Assembly: GCF_001718415.1 (NCBI RefSeq)
Contig: NZ_CP013378.1
Span: forward strand, 2,728,001-2,792,000
Source of the DNA: Burkholderia pseudomultivorans
Lineage (GTDB): Bacteria > Pseudomonadota > Gammaproteobacteria > Burkholderiales > Burkholderiaceae
Reading direction: 5' to 3'
DNA: 64,000 bases
The notes beneath the pieces were generated by a model. It was given only the letters and a program-made list of their open reading frames with translations. It was not told the origin of the DNA and ran no database searches. Shown piece after piece: positions 26,776-36,543 of this stretch (its first letter is position 1; each line of letters starts with the position of its first letter). Position numbers and translations under genes: made by a program.

Positions 26776-28191
26776 ATGGATACGACTGAATCGGTCAACG
26801 AACTCAGCGCCGCGCGCTTGATCGACGGCTATCGCCGCAAGGCGCTTTCGCCCGTCGAGGTCACGCAGGCGGTATTGGCGCGCATCGCCGACTGGGAACC
26901 GCTGATCCGCGCGACCTACGCGCTCGATGCCGACGGTGCGCTCGCGATGGCGCGCGCATCGGAGGCGCGCTGGATGCGCGGCGAGCCCGCCGGCCCGCTC
27001 GACGGCGTGCCGGTCACGCTCAAGGAGAACATCGCGACGCGCGGCGTGCCGGTGCCGCTCGGCTGCGCCGCGACCGAGCTGGTTCCCGCCGCGGAGGATT
27101 CGCCGCCCGCGGCGCGCCTGCGCAAAGCCGGCGCGGTATTCGTCAGCAAGACGACGATGCCGGACTTCGGCCTGCTCGGCGCCGCGGTGTCGAGTTTTCA
27201 TCCGCTCACGCGCAATCCGTGGGACCTGCGCCGCAATACCGGCGGATCGAGTTCGGGCGCGGGCGCGGCCGCCGCGGCAGGCTACGGGCCGCTGCACCTG
27301 GGCACCGACATCGGCGGCTCGGTGCGGATCCCCGCTGCGTTTTGCGGCGTATTCGGCTTCAAGCCGAGCTTCGGCCGCGTACCGGTCGACATGCCGTATC
27401 CGGGCCGCGTGACGGGACCGCTGACGCGCACCGTGCGCGATGCGGCGCTGGCGATGCAGACGATCGCGCTGCCGGACGCGCGCGATCACATGAGCCTGCC
27501 GTATCAGCCGATCGACTGGCTGAACCTCGAGCGCGACGTGAAGGGCCTGCGCATCGGCCTGTGGCTCGAGCCGGGCAACGGCGTGCGCGTCGCGCCCGAC
27601 GTGCGTGCGTCGATCGAGCGGGCGGCGGCGGCGTTCGAGGCGGCCGGCGCGACCGTCGTGCCGGTGCAGCCGTGGATTTCGCCGGGCACGCTGCTCGCCG
27701 TCGCACGCTTCTGGGCCGCGCGCCTGCGCGGCACGCTGGCGGCATTGCCCGAGGCGCGGCGCGCGAAGGTCGCGGAATTCGTGCGGCGCCGCGCGCTGGC
27801 CGATGCCGGCGCAACGGGCGACGAAGTCTACGACGCGTACGCGAAGATGCTCGCGCTGCGCGAACGAACCCTCGCCGCGACGCGCGACTTCGACTACGTA
27901 CTGTCGCCGACTTTCCCGCAGCCGCCTTTCGACGCCGAGGCCACGCATCTCGACATGGACGGGCTGCATCCGATCGAGCAGGTCGTGTTCACGATCGTCT
28001 TCAACATGTCCGAGCAGCCGGCCGCATCGATCAACTGCGGTTATACGGCCGACGGCTTGCCGATCGGGCTGCAGATCGTCGGGCGGCGCTTCGACGATCA
28101 CGGCGTGCTGCAAATCGCGCAGCGCTGGGAGGACATGGGTCCGGCCCGGCGTGCGTGGCCGGAACCGGCGGCGGCGCGCTCGACCGTGTAG
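26776..28191 (+). CDS. Amidase (amidase-signature family)
   Basis: A 471-residue Ser-cisSer-Lys hydrolase. The catalytic Lys is in VTLKENIA (K83), the cis-Ser region is GGSSSGAGAAAAAG (156-169) and the nucleophile is the Ser in GTDIGGSVRIP (S182). All three elements are intact and length is typical. It would hydrolyse a carboxylic acid amide to the acid and ammonia. It probably works with the MarR regulator and MFS transporter upstream. The exact amide is unknown. Confidence 0.93.
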   Translation: MDTTESVNELSAARLIDGYRRKALSPVEVTQAVLARIADWEPLIRATYALDADGALAMARASEARWMRGEPAGPLDGVPVTLKENIATRGVPVPLGCAATELVPAAEDSPPAARLRKAGAVFVSKTTMPDFGLLGAAVSSFHPLTRNPWDLRRNTGGSSSGAGAAAAAGYGPLHLGTDIGGSVRIPAAFCGVFGFKPSFGRVPVDMPYPGRVTGPLTRTVRDAALAMQTIALPDARDHMSLPYQPIDWLNLERDVKGLRIGLWLEPGNGVRVAPDVRASIERAAAAFEAAGATVVPVQPWISPGTLLAVARFWAARLRGTLAALPEARRAKVAEFVRRRALADAGATGDEVYDAYAKMLALRERTLAATRDFDYVLSPTFPQPPFDAEATHLDMDGLHPIEQVVFTIVFNMSEQPAASINCGYTADGLPIGLQIVGRRFDDHGVLQIAQRWEDMGPARRAWPEPAAARSTV

Positions 28192-28276
28192 ACGCCGGGT
28201 TGCGCGGCCCGATGTGGTCGTCGCGCGCCTGCGTCGACGACGACATCGCGCTACCCGGCTCGCGCCGCGCGCGCAC

Positions 28277-29323
28277 TCATGCGCGGCCGGCCGGCGGCGA
28301 TTCCTCGGGCATTTCCGTATAGCGCGTCGGATACACGCCGATGTATTCGCGAAAACTGCGGCTGAAGTTGGCGACGTCGCTGAAGCCCACCCTGGCGGCG
28401 ATCTGCGTGACGGTCAGCCTGCGCTCGTCGAGCAGCCGGCACGCATACGCGAAGCGCGTGCGCTGGCACACGTCGCGAAACGTCTGTCCCTGCTTGCCGA
28501 GATAGCGATTCAGCGTTCGCACGGTCACGTTCATGGCCGCCGCGACGTCCTCGCGCGTCAAGCGGAAATCCTTGCTCTGCGTGAGCATCATTTCGATCAG
28601 CGCCACCACGTCGTCCGCGTCGGCCGGCATGCGCGAGCGCGCTTCGCACTGCGCCTCCGCGCGCTCCTTTGCGAGCCGGTTCGCCATCGGCAGCGGCCGG
28701 TCGAGCAGCGACGCAGCAAGCATCACGGTCACGCCCGGCGTGCCGCGGCTGCCGAAGCGATAGCGCGCGAGGCGGCGCCCCAGATAGCGATGGACCTCGG
28801 CGGGTTCATCCGTCGACAGGTGAATGTCGTAATCGTCGTTGTCCGCGCCGACGAGGCCGTCGATCTGGACTTGGAACGATGCGGCCAGCGCTTCGACGAA
28901 GTACTGCAGCGTGCGGCCGCGCATCGCGACGGTGGGCGTGAACGTGATTTCCGCGCAGCCCGCGCGTCGGGCGTAGCGCATCGTCACGACCGGCAGGATC
29001 AGGTGGTAATAGCGCGCGGCGAGCCGCACCAGTTCATCGAGCGTGCTGCTGCTGAGCAGCGCGTAGCCGAGCGCGCCGTGCCCGGTCAGCCGTGCGCGCT
29101 GGCCGAGCCGGAGCCCGAGATGCGCGCAGCCGCTGACGTCGCTGGCCGTCTCGATCAGGCAGTCGAGCTGCGCAAGCGTGAGCGTGCCGTTCGGATCGCG
29201 AAGCATCCGCAGGTCGAGCCCCGATCGCTCGGTGAAATCGCGAAGATCCGGCAGGTGTTCGACGACGATCTGCGCAAGTCCCGAATAGTAATGACCGGGC
29301 AAGCGGTAGAGGGGTGTTCGCAC
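28277..29323 (-). CDS. AraC-family regulator with arabinose-binding-type N-terminal domain
   Basis: About 348 residues: an N-terminal effector domain of the OruR/ArgR-like kind (begins RTPLYRLPGHYYSGLAQ) and a C-terminal AraC DNA-binding domain (REDVAAAMNVTVRTLNRYLG, then IAARVGFSDVANFSRSFREY). I chose GTG at 29323 because GGGAG sits seven bases upstream and the domain starts there; the open frame runs to 29500. It is divergent from the cupin-SDR-MFS-aldolase-porin genes and is their likely regulator. Confidence 0.87.
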   Translation of the reverse strand: MRTPLYRLPGHYYSGLAQIVVEHLPDLRDFTERSGLDLRMLRDPNGTLTLAQLDCLIETASDVSGCAHLGLRLGQRARLTGHGALGYALLSSSTLDELVRLAARYYHLILPVVTMRYARRAGCAEITFTPTVAMRGRTLQYFVEALAASFQVQIDGLVGADNDDYDIHLSTDEPAEVHRYLGRRLARYRFGSRGTPGVTVMLAASLLDRPLPMANRLAKERAEAQCEARSRMPADADDVVALIEMMLTQSKDFRLTREDVAAAMNVTVRTLNRYLGKQGQTFRDVCQRTRFAYACRLLDERRLTVTQIAARVGFSDVANFSRSFREYIGVYPTRYTEMPEESPPAGRA

Positions 29324-29588
29324 GACGTGGCTCCCGAAGTTCGCGCGCGCAGGCGCTGTCCTGATTCGACAACGTAGTGTCCCATTCGAACAAGGGCAGG
29401 ACAACCGGGGTTGACCATCATAGGCGAACCGGGTGCACGAACGATCGGCCCCGGCGGACGACCGGCAGCCGGCCCGCTGCATCGATGCGCAGCGGCGCAA
29501 ACGACGGCCGCATCTGCCTCATCAGACACTGCGCGCGTCGCGCAATCGCACTGCGATCGCGACGACGCGCCCTCGAAGGAGACGACGA
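29324..29588 (+). promoter_or_regulatory. Divergent control region of the cupin dioxygenase cluster
   Basis: These 265 bases separate the AraC gene from the cupin gene and must hold both promoters. GAAGGAG at the end is the cupin ribosome-binding site. I cannot point to a clear AraC half-site pair. Confidence 0.4.
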
Positions 29589-30059
29589 ATGTTCTACGAA
29601 AACGTGGCGACCGAATGCATCGACGATGCGTCGATTCCGTGGGTGCCGATGTCGGACAAGCTGCCCGACGTGCTGCTGAAATACTTCAAGCTCGACCCGA
29701 CGCGCGGCGAGATCATCGCGCTGATGAAGTCGCCCGGACGCGGCCAGCTGCCGAAGCATCACCACACCGGCACGGTGATCGTCTATACGCTGAAGGGGCG
29801 CTGGAAATATGTCGAGCACGACTGGGTGGCCGGCCCCGGCAGCCTGGTGTTCGAGACGGCGGCGTCGAGCCACACGCCGCAGGCATTGCCCGGCGAGGAA
29901 ATCGTGACGCTCAACATCGTGCAGGGCGAGCTGGTCTACCTCGACGAGAACGACCGGATCCTGTCGATCGAGAACTGGAAGTCGGCGATGCAGCGCTACC
30001 TGTCCCATTGCGAAAGACACCGCATCGCGCCGAAGGACATCACCGCCTTCGGCGGATGA
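29589..30059 (+). CDS. Cupin dioxygenase-like protein (2,4'-dihydroxyacetophenone dioxygenase family)
   Basis: A 156-residue single cupin. The metal-binding HHHTG (about residues 57-61) lies in motif 1 and a conserved His in AASSHTPQA in motif 2. The opening SIPWVPMSDK resembles the ChrR/DAD-type cupins, which include the iron enzyme that cleaves 2,4'-dihydroxyacetophenone to 4-hydroxybenzoate and formate. The ATG at 29589 has GAAGGAG just upstream. It starts a run of SDR, MFS, aldolase and porin genes, so a ring- or side-chain-cleavage role is plausible. The actual substrate is not established. Confidence 0.78.
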   Translation: MFYENVATECIDDASIPWVPMSDKLPDVLLKYFKLDPTRGEIIALMKSPGRGQLPKHHHTGTVIVYTLKGRWKYVEHDWVAGPGSLVFETAASSHTPQALPGEEIVTLNIVQGELVYLDENDRILSIENWKSAMQRYLSHCERHRIAPKDITAFGG

Positions 30060-30136
30060 ACGCGCGCGCAGCCAAACGTTCCGCGCGCGTCCCGGCCGGG
30101 ACGCGCGACCGACCATTCCCACTCGAACCGATCGAT

Positions 30137-30925
30137 ATGAAATCCCATCTTCTTCGTCTGGCAGGAAAGCGTGCTTACATCACCGGCGCGGCCGGCGGGC
30201 TCGGCGGCGCGATTGCGCGCCGCATGGCCGAGCAGGGCGCGAAGGTTTTCCTGACCGATATCGGCGAGCCGTCGGCGCTGGCCCGGCTCGCCGACGAAAT
30301 CAATGCGGCGTGCGGCGAGCAGGTCGCATGGAGCGCCGTGCAGGACGTGCGCGACGAGGCGCGCTGGCAAGCGCTGCTCGGCGAGGCCGCCGACGCGATG
30401 GGCGGCGTGTCCGTGCTGGTGAACAATGCGGGCGTCGGCTCGCGCGGCGGGCTCGCGCAGATCGAGCAGGCCGAATGGCGGCGCGTGATGGAGATCAACG
30501 TCGACAGCGTCATGCTCGGCTGCAAGCACGCGCTGCCGTACCTGCGCGACGCGCAGCCGGCCTCGATCGTCAATATCTCGTCGGTGGCCGCGTTCCGGGT
30601 GGATCCGGACCTGATCGCATACAACACGTCGAAGGCCGCGGTGGCGATGCTGACGAAGTCGATCGCGATCGATTGCACGCGCAACCGTCTCGACGTGCGC
30701 TGCAATTCGATCCACCCCGCGTACGTGCGCACCGGCATCGTTGCGCCGGTCTTCGCGCAGCTGGGCGACGAAGCGGCGACGCGCGCGCTGACGCGCCACA
30801 TTCCGATGGGACGGCTCGGCGAGCCGGACGACGTGGCCTATGCGGCGCTTTATCTCGCGTCGGACGAGAGCCGCTTCGTGACGGCGTCCGAGCTGGTCGT
30901 CGACGGCGGCCTGTGCCCGGCCTGA
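30137..30925 (+). CDS. Short-chain dehydrogenase/reductase (SDR)
   Basis: A 262-residue classical SDR. The cofactor motif TGAAGGLG is at 16-23, NNAG at 96-99, the catalytic Ser in NISSV (about 148-149) and YxxxK as Y162 and K166. Asp41 after the second beta strand (FLTDIG) indicates a preference for NAD(H). It should interconvert a secondary alcohol and a ketone. The start at 30137 follows the cupin gene by 77 bases, in the same catabolic unit. Confidence 0.92.
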   Translation: MKSHLLRLAGKRAYITGAAGGLGGAIARRMAEQGAKVFLTDIGEPSALARLADEINAACGEQVAWSAVQDVRDEARWQALLGEAADAMGGVSVLVNNAGVGSRGGLAQIEQAEWRRVMEINVDSVMLGCKHALPYLRDAQPASIVNISSVAAFRVDPDLIAYNTSKAAVAMLTKSIAIDCTRNRLDVRCNSIHPAYVRTGIVAPVFAQLGDEAATRALTRHIPMGRLGEPDDVAYAALYLASDESRFVTASELVVDGGLCPA

Positions 30926-31037
30926 TGGCCGGTGGAACGCGCGTGTCGGCGCGGGCACGAGCGGCGTCGGCCGGTTCAACCTATCGCGGGCGCCTTCCCG
31001 ACGGGCGGGCGCATCGCAGCATCTGTCAAGGATTCCC

Positions 31038-32381
31038 ATGTCCTCCACTGCGGGCAGGCAGGTCGACGCCGGAATGGCGCTCGCGGCGTCGCCGCGGCTC
31101 GACGCGTTATACGCGAAGGTCACGCGGCGCCTCATTCCGTTCTTGTTCGTCTGCTATCTGTTCAGTTTCGTCGACCGCTCGAACGTCGGCTTCGCCCAGC
31201 TTCAGATGAAGACGTCGCTCGGCTTCAGCGATGCGGCCTACGGCATCGGCGCGACGATGTTCTTCGTCGGCTATGCCTTGTTCGAGGTGCCGAGCAACCT
31301 GCTGCTGCAACGCATCGGCGCACGTGCGACGCTGTTCCGGATCATGCTGCTGTGGGGCGCGGCGTCCGCCGGCACGATGCTGGTGCGCACGCCGGCCGAG
31401 TTCTACGTGATGCGCTTTCTGCTCGGCGTCTTCGAAGCCGGTTTCTTTCCGGGCATCGTGCTGTACCTCACGTACTGGTTCCCGTCGAATCGCCGGGCGC
31501 GTGCGATCGCGCTGATCATGATGGCGAGCGTCGCGGCCGGCTTCGTCACCGGCCCCGTGTCGGGCGTGATCCTGAAGTCGCTGCACGAGGCGGGCGGGCT
31601 GGAAGGCTGGCAATGGATGTTCCTGATCGAGGGGCTGCCCACGATGCTGGCCGCGGGCCTCGTGTTCGTGCTGCTGCCCGACCGGCCCGAGCACGCGAAG
31701 TGGCTCGACGCCGCCGAGAAGGATCTGATTCACGCCGCGCTCGCCGAGCCCGGCGACGCACACGAACGTCGTTCGCTGATGCGCGTGATCGGCGACGCGC
31801 GCACGTATCTGCTCGCGTTCGGGATCTTCGTCAACGGCTGCGCCGGCTATTTCCTCGCGTTCTGGGTGCCGACGCTGATTCGCGAGCTCGGCGTCGACGA
31901 TCCGCGCGCGATCGGTCTCTATACCGTGATTCCGAACGTGTTCGGCATCGCCGCGATGATTCTTTACGGCCGGCATTCCGATCTGCGCAACGAGCAGCGC
32001 CTGCACTGGGCGTTCGCATTCGTCGCGGCCGCGCTCGGGTTTCTCGCGCTGGGCCGTTCGGTCCAGCACAGCCTGCCGTGGACGATTGCCGCGCTCGCGT
32101 TCGGCGGCTCCGCACTGGTGTCGTCGACGCCGATCTTCTGGGCGATGGCGACACGCTATTTCACGCAAGGCCGCACGGCGGCCGGCATCGCGTTCGTCAA
32201 TTCGCTGGCGAGCGTTTCGGGCGCGAGCCCTGCGCTGATCGGACTGGTCAAGGCCCGCACCGGCAGCCTGGTGCCCGCGATCGACGCGATGGCGCTGTTG
32301 CTGCTGGTCGCGGCGATGGCCGTCGGCTTCGGCATGCGCAATGCGCTGCCGGCCGGCGGGCAGCGCGCGACGGGCCGATGA
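31038..32381 (+). CDS. MFS transporter, ACS family (tartrate/phthalate-like)
   Basis: A 447-residue, 12-helix permease. The ACS-family pattern is clear: LFSFVDRSNVGFAQL in helix 1, FFVGYALFEVPSNLLLQRIG in helix 2 and GVFEAGFFPGIVLYLTYWFP in helix 4. Relatives import tartrate, phthalate and similar organic anions with protons. It lies between the SDR and class II aldolase genes and probably imports the pathway substrate. Confidence 0.92.
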   Translation: MSSTAGRQVDAGMALAASPRLDALYAKVTRRLIPFLFVCYLFSFVDRSNVGFAQLQMKTSLGFSDAAYGIGATMFFVGYALFEVPSNLLLQRIGARATLFRIMLLWGAASAGTMLVRTPAEFYVMRFLLGVFEAGFFPGIVLYLTYWFPSNRRARAIALIMMASVAAGFVTGPVSGVILKSLHEAGGLEGWQWMFLIEGLPTMLAAGLVFVLLPDRPEHAKWLDAAEKDLIHAALAEPGDAHERRSLMRVIGDARTYLLAFGIFVNGCAGYFLAFWVPTLIRELGVDDPRAIGLYTVIPNVFGIAAMILYGRHSDLRNEQRLHWAFAFVAAALGFLALGRSVQHSLPWTIAALAFGGSALVSSTPIFWAMATRYFTQGRTAAGIAFVNSLASVSGASPALIGLVKARTGSLVPAIDAMALLLLVAAMAVGFGMRNALPAGGQRATGR

Positions 32382-32440
32382 ATCGAGCGCAGCCGGCGCG
32401 GCAATCGTGCCGCCCGTTATTTCATTCCGGAGGAAGCAAG

Positions 32441-33196
32441 ATGAACGACACCGATATCAAGCGCGACATGACGGCCGGCGAATGGCAGGCGCGCGTCGAC
32501 CTGGCCGCCGCGTATCGCCTGACGGCTTTGTACGGCTGGGACGACCTCGTGTACACGCATATCTCGATGCGCATTCCGGGCACGCATGAATTCCTGATCA
32601 ACCCGTACGGGATGATGTTCGACGAGATCACCGCGTCGTCGCTGGTCAAGATCGATCTCGACGGCAACAAGCTCGCGCCGTCGACCTACGACATCAATCC
32701 AGCGGGCTTCACGATCCACAGTGCGATCCACGCGGCGCGCGAGGACGTGTGCTGCGTGATGCACACGCATTCGCTGAACGGCGTTGCGGTGTCCGCGCAG
32801 TCCGACGGGCTGCTGCCGATCTCGCAGCAGTCGCTGCTGGTGCTGCGCTCGCTCGGATATCACGACTACGAGGGCATCGCGGTCGAGCCGGAAGAAAAGC
32901 CGCGGCTCGTCCGCGATCTCGGCGACCGCGACACGCTGATGCTGCGCAATCATGGACTGCTGACCGTCGGCGCCAGCGCGGCCGCGGCGTTCGTGCGGAT
33001 GTATTTCGCCGAAGCGGCCTGCGCAATCCAGGTGCGCGCCCAGGCGGGCGGCGCGCTGCGCACGATCCCGCAGCCGATTCTCGACGGCATCGCGCGGCAG
33101 TCGCGCATCACGACACGCAACATGGGCCCCGAGCAGCTCGTGTGGCCCGGCCTGCTGCGCCGGCTCGACCGCCGCAATCCCGGCTACGCGACCTGA
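32441..33196 (+). CDS. Class II aldolase/adducin family protein
   Basis: A 251-residue zinc aldolase-like enzyme. Ligands are visible in VMHTHSLNG and RNHGLLTVG, with the early YTHISMRIPG motif. Family members are L-fuculose-phosphate-type aldolases or decarboxylases; many in catabolic clusters are of unproved activity. GGAGGAA precedes the ATG. It sits directly before the porin gene, so outer-membrane entry, inner-membrane import and breakdown are encoded together. Confidence 0.9.
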   Translation: MNDTDIKRDMTAGEWQARVDLAAAYRLTALYGWDDLVYTHISMRIPGTHEFLINPYGMMFDEITASSLVKIDLDGNKLAPSTYDINPAGFTIHSAIHAAREDVCCVMHTHSLNGVAVSAQSDGLLPISQQSLLVLRSLGYHDYEGIAVEPEEKPRLVRDLGDRDTLMLRNHGLLTVGASAAAAFVRMYFAEAACAIQVRAQAGGALRTIPQPILDGIARQSRITTRNMGPEQLVWPGLLRRLDRRNPGYAT

Positions 33197-33276
33197 GCCG
33201 ACGCAGCAGGACACCACGCAGCAGCGGCAGCGACCGGCATCCGGTCGATACAGACAAGACAAGAAAGGAGACAGCA

Positions 33277-34395
33277 ATGCGCTCGACCATGCTTGGCGTT
33301 TGCGGCGCCGCGTTTGCGCTCGCATCGGGTTCGGCTCTCGCGGCCGATTCGTCGGTCACGCTGTACGGCATCACCGATGCGTTCATCCAGTATCTCGGCA
33401 ACGGCGGCGCGCATGCGTTTTCGCAGCGCAGCGGCGGCGCGTCGACGTCGGTGTTCGGGCTGAGCGGCACCGAGGATCTCGGCGGCGGCCTGCGCGTGCG
33501 GTTCGTGCTCGAGAACGGCTTCAATCTGAACAACGGCTCGCTGTACCTCGACAGCACCGCGATGTTCGTTCGTCAGTCGTGGGTCGGCCTGCAGGACGAT
33601 CGCTACGGGATGCTGTCGTTCGGCCGGCAATACGGTCCCGGCTTCTATCTCGTCTATCCGACCGATCCGTTCGGGCTGAACGACGCGACGTCGCCGTACT
33701 CCGGCAACATGGCCGCGATCGATCGCCTCACGCTCGCGACGCAATACGATACCGGCCGCGCCGACAATTCGATCCTCTATCAGTCGCCGGTCGTCGGCGG
33801 CTGGCGGCTGCGCGCGATGTACGCGTTCGCGTCGAGCGCCACGCAGCCGCTGCGGCGCACGAGCGGCAACGAGCTCGGCGTGACGCTGTCGTATTCCGGG
33901 CACGGCTTGTATGCGGGCGTCGGCTACGGCAACCAGCGTCCCGGCACGCTGTCGTTTCCGGGCCTGCCGGCGGCGCTCGACGTGCCGGGCGCGCAGTACT
34001 TCGGCGCGGCGCTCGCGTATCGGTGGGGCATCGTGAACCTGCAGTTCAATTACACGTACAACCGGCCCAATGACGCATCGCCCGGATCGCTGACCGCTCG
34101 GCTCGGCAGCGCGCATCCGTACAGCGTCGCCGAGGCGGGCGCGACGATCTCGCCGACGGTGACCGATACGATCGAATTCGCGCTCGTCCAGCGCAGCGTA
34201 CGCGGCGCGCACGACAACGCGATCGCGGCCCAGCTCGGCGTCGACCATCTGCTGTCGAAGCGCACCAGCGTCTATGCGCGCGCGGGCTGGATCAAGAACA
34301 ACGGCAGCTCGACCGCGAGCTGGTCGGGCGTGAGCGTCGGCGTGCCGGGCGCGACGCAGGTGCTCGCGGGCGTCGGCATCACGCATCGATTCTGA
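33277..34395 (+). CDS. Gram-negative porin (OmpC/Opc-type)
   Basis: A 372-residue outer-membrane general porin. It has a Sec signal peptide (MRSTMLGVCGAAFALASG, cleavage after SALA), starts the mature chain with DSSVTLYGITDAF, and ends with the terminal Phe in GVGITHRF that BAM recognises. AAAGGAG precedes the ATG. As the last gene of the cupin-SDR-MFS-aldolase unit it is probably a substrate-induced porin. A GC-rich hairpin follows at 34398-34415. Confidence 0.93.
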   Translation: MRSTMLGVCGAAFALASGSALAADSSVTLYGITDAFIQYLGNGGAHAFSQRSGGASTSVFGLSGTEDLGGGLRVRFVLENGFNLNNGSLYLDSTAMFVRQSWVGLQDDRYGMLSFGRQYGPGFYLVYPTDPFGLNDATSPYSGNMAAIDRLTLATQYDTGRADNSILYQSPVVGGWRLRAMYAFASSATQPLRRTSGNELGVTLSYSGHGLYAGVGYGNQRPGTLSFPGLPAALDVPGAQYFGAALAYRWGIVNLQFNYTYNRPNDASPGSLTARLGSAHPYSVAEAGATISPTVTDTIEFALVQRSVRGAHDNAIAAQLGVDHLLSKRTSVYARAGWIKNNGSSTASWSGVSVGVPGATQVLAGVGITHRF

Positions 34396-34397
34396 GC

Positions 34398-34415
34398 GCG
34401 GCCGTTGTCGGCCGC
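34398..34415 (+). terminator. Hairpin after the porin gene
   Basis: GCGGCCG and CGGCCGC form a 7-bp stem with a short TTGT loop, immediately after the porin stop codon. It lacks a T-run. It is the best candidate for the end of the 29.6-34.4 kb transcript. Confidence 0.4.
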
Positions 34416-34705
34416 CGCGCGCTTCGCGCATCCCCGCGTTGTTGTTCGCGAACGGTCGTGCTAAATTGCCGATCGGCTCGCGCGATCGCCGGCCCGTCTT
34501 CGAGGTCCCGGCCGGGCGCCGCCGCGGCGCGGCCGCCGTCGTTCGGCCCGACCGCGCGACAGGGAAGCGGGCGTGGTATTCGCGCGCGAACGCCGGACGC
34601 CGATCGACAGGAGACGGACGCGATGGAGCATGCATCGAGGAGGCATGGCGCGCTGACGCGCCGCGCAGGTGAAGGGCAGCACCCGACGCTGCGGGAGGCG
34701 ACGCG
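34416..34705 (+). other. Intergenic region before the acyl-CoA dehydrogenase
   Basis: About 290 bases without a supported gene. A perfect palindrome GTTCGCGAAC lies at 34444-34453. GGGAGGCG before 34706 is the ribosome-binding site of the next gene. Confidence 0.35.
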
Positions 34706-36535
34706 ATGAGCCTGTTGATGTCGCGACGCGATCTCGCGTTCCTGCTGTACGACTGGCTCGACGCAGCGGCGCTCGTCGCGCTGCCGCGCTATGCGGAGCA
34801 CAGTCGCGAGACCTTCGATGCGGTGCTCGATACCAGCGAGCGGATCGCCGCCGACCTGTTCGCGCCGCATGCGGCGCGCGGCGATCGCGAGGAGCCGCAA
34901 TTCGACGGCGAACGCGTGACGCTGATCCCGGAGGTCGAACCCGCGGTACGCGCGTTCGCGCAAGCGGGCCTGATCGCGGCCGGGCACGACGAGGCGCTCG
35001 GCGGGATGCGGCTGCCCAAGCTGATCGAGGCGGCGTCGTTCCTGTTCTTCCAGGCCGCGAACATCGCGACGGCGGCCTATCCGTTCCTGACCGTCGCCAA
35101 CGCGAACCTGCTGGTCGCGTACGGCAGCCCCGCGCAGGTCGACGCGTTTGCCCGCCCCGAACTGGAAGGGCGATTCCTCGGCACGATGTGCCTGTCGGAG
35201 CCGCAGGCGGGTTCGTCGCTGTCCGACATCGCGACGCGCGCCGATTTCGACGGCGAATCGCCGCTCGGCCCGCGCTACCGGCTCACCGGCAACAAGATGT
35301 GGATTTCCGGCGGCGAGCACGAACTCGCGGAAAACATCGTCCACCTGGTACTCGCGAAGATCCCCGACGAACACGGCCGATTGCCGCCGGGCACGCGCGG
35401 CATCTCGCTGTTCATCGTGCCGAAGTACCTGCCGGGCGCCGATGCGGGCGTGCGCGGCGAGCACAACGACGTCGTGCTCGCCGGGCTGAACCACAAGATG
35501 GGCTATCGCGGCACCACCAACTGCCTGCTGAACTTCGGCGAAGGCACGCGCCATCGTCCCGGCGGACGCGCGGGGGCGATCGGCTTTCTGGTCGGCGAAC
35601 CGAATCACGGTCTCGCCTATATGTTCCACATGATGAACGAAGCGCGCATCGGCGTCGGCGCGGGCGCGGTGGCGCTCGGCTATACGGGCTACCTGCATGC
35701 GCTCGACTATGCGCGCAACCGGCCGCAGGGGCGTCCGCTCGGGCCGGCCGGCAAGGATGTCGCCGCACCGCAGGCGCCGATCGTCGCGCACCCGGACGTG
35801 CGGCGCATGCTGCTTGCGCAGAAGGCTTACGTCGAAGGCGGGCTGGCGCTGATCCTGTACTGCGCGCGGCTCGTCGACCAAGCGCGCGCACACGAGGATG
35901 CACACGTGCGCGACGACGCGGCGCGCCTGCTCGACATCCTGACGCCGATCGCGAAGAGCTGGCCGTCGCAGTGGTGTCTGGCCGCGAACGATCTCGCGAT
36001 CCAGGTGCACGGCGGCTACGGCTACACGCGCGACTATGCGGTCGAGCGGCTCTATCGCGACAATCGTCTGAACCCGATTCACGAAGGCACGCACGGCATC
36101 CAGGCGCTCGACCTGCTGGGCCGCAAGGTCGGGCAGGACGAGGGCGCCGCGCTACGCGCGCTCGACGCGCGGGTCGCGTCGACCGTCGAGCGTGCGCGAC
36201 AGGCGAACGCCGAAGCGGCGGCACAGGCCGATGCGCTCGCACGGCGCTGGGCGCGGCTGCTGGACGTCACGCGCGAGCTGGACGCGATCGGCGACCCGCA
36301 GCGGCGACTGGCGAATGCGAGCGTCTATCTGGAGGCGTTCGGGCATGTCGTCGTCGCGTGGCTGTGGCTCGACGTCGCGCTGGCCGCGCAGGCGGAAAGC
36401 GACGACTTCCATGAAGGCAAGCGTGCCGCCGCCCGTTATTTCTTTCGCTGGGAACTGCCGAAGGTGGACGCGCAGCTCGATCTGCTCGCGAGCGTCGATA
36501 CGACGACGCTCGACATGCGCGACGCGTGGTTCTGA
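34706..36535 (+). CDS. Acyl-CoA dehydrogenase, long form (DmdC/FadE-like with C-terminal extension)
   Basis: A 609-residue flavin acyl-CoA dehydrogenase. The usual three-part fold is present: substrate/FAD region with MCLSEPQAGSSLSD, then NKMWISGGEHEL, then the helical domain with QVHGGYGYTRDY and LYRDNRLNPIHEGT. About 120 extra C-terminal residues correspond to the extension of the DmdC (3-methylthiopropanoyl-CoA dehydrogenase)-like class. It introduces an alpha-beta double bond into an acyl-CoA. The gene stands alone and is closed by the strong terminator at 36544-36582. Confidence 0.92.
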   Translation: MSLLMSRRDLAFLLYDWLDAAALVALPRYAEHSRETFDAVLDTSERIAADLFAPHAARGDREEPQFDGERVTLIPEVEPAVRAFAQAGLIAAGHDEALGGMRLPKLIEAASFLFFQAANIATAAYPFLTVANANLLVAYGSPAQVDAFARPELEGRFLGTMCLSEPQAGSSLSDIATRADFDGESPLGPRYRLTGNKMWISGGEHELAENIVHLVLAKIPDEHGRLPPGTRGISLFIVPKYLPGADAGVRGEHNDVVLAGLNHKMGYRGTTNCLLNFGEGTRHRPGGRAGAIGFLVGEPNHGLAYMFHMMNEARIGVGAGAVALGYTGYLHALDYARNRPQGRPLGPAGKDVAAPQAPIVAHPDVRRMLLAQKAYVEGGLALILYCARLVDQARAHEDAHVRDDAARLLDILTPIAKSWPSQWCLAANDLAIQVHGGYGYTRDYAVERLYRDNRLNPIHEGTHGIQALDLLGRKVGQDEGAALRALDARVASTVERARQANAEAAAQADALARRWARLLDVTRELDAIGDPQRRLANASVYLEAFGHVVVAWLWLDVALAAQAESDDFHEGKRAAARYFFRWELPKVDAQLDLLASVDTTTLDMRDAWF

Positions 36536-36543
36536 GCATCGGT

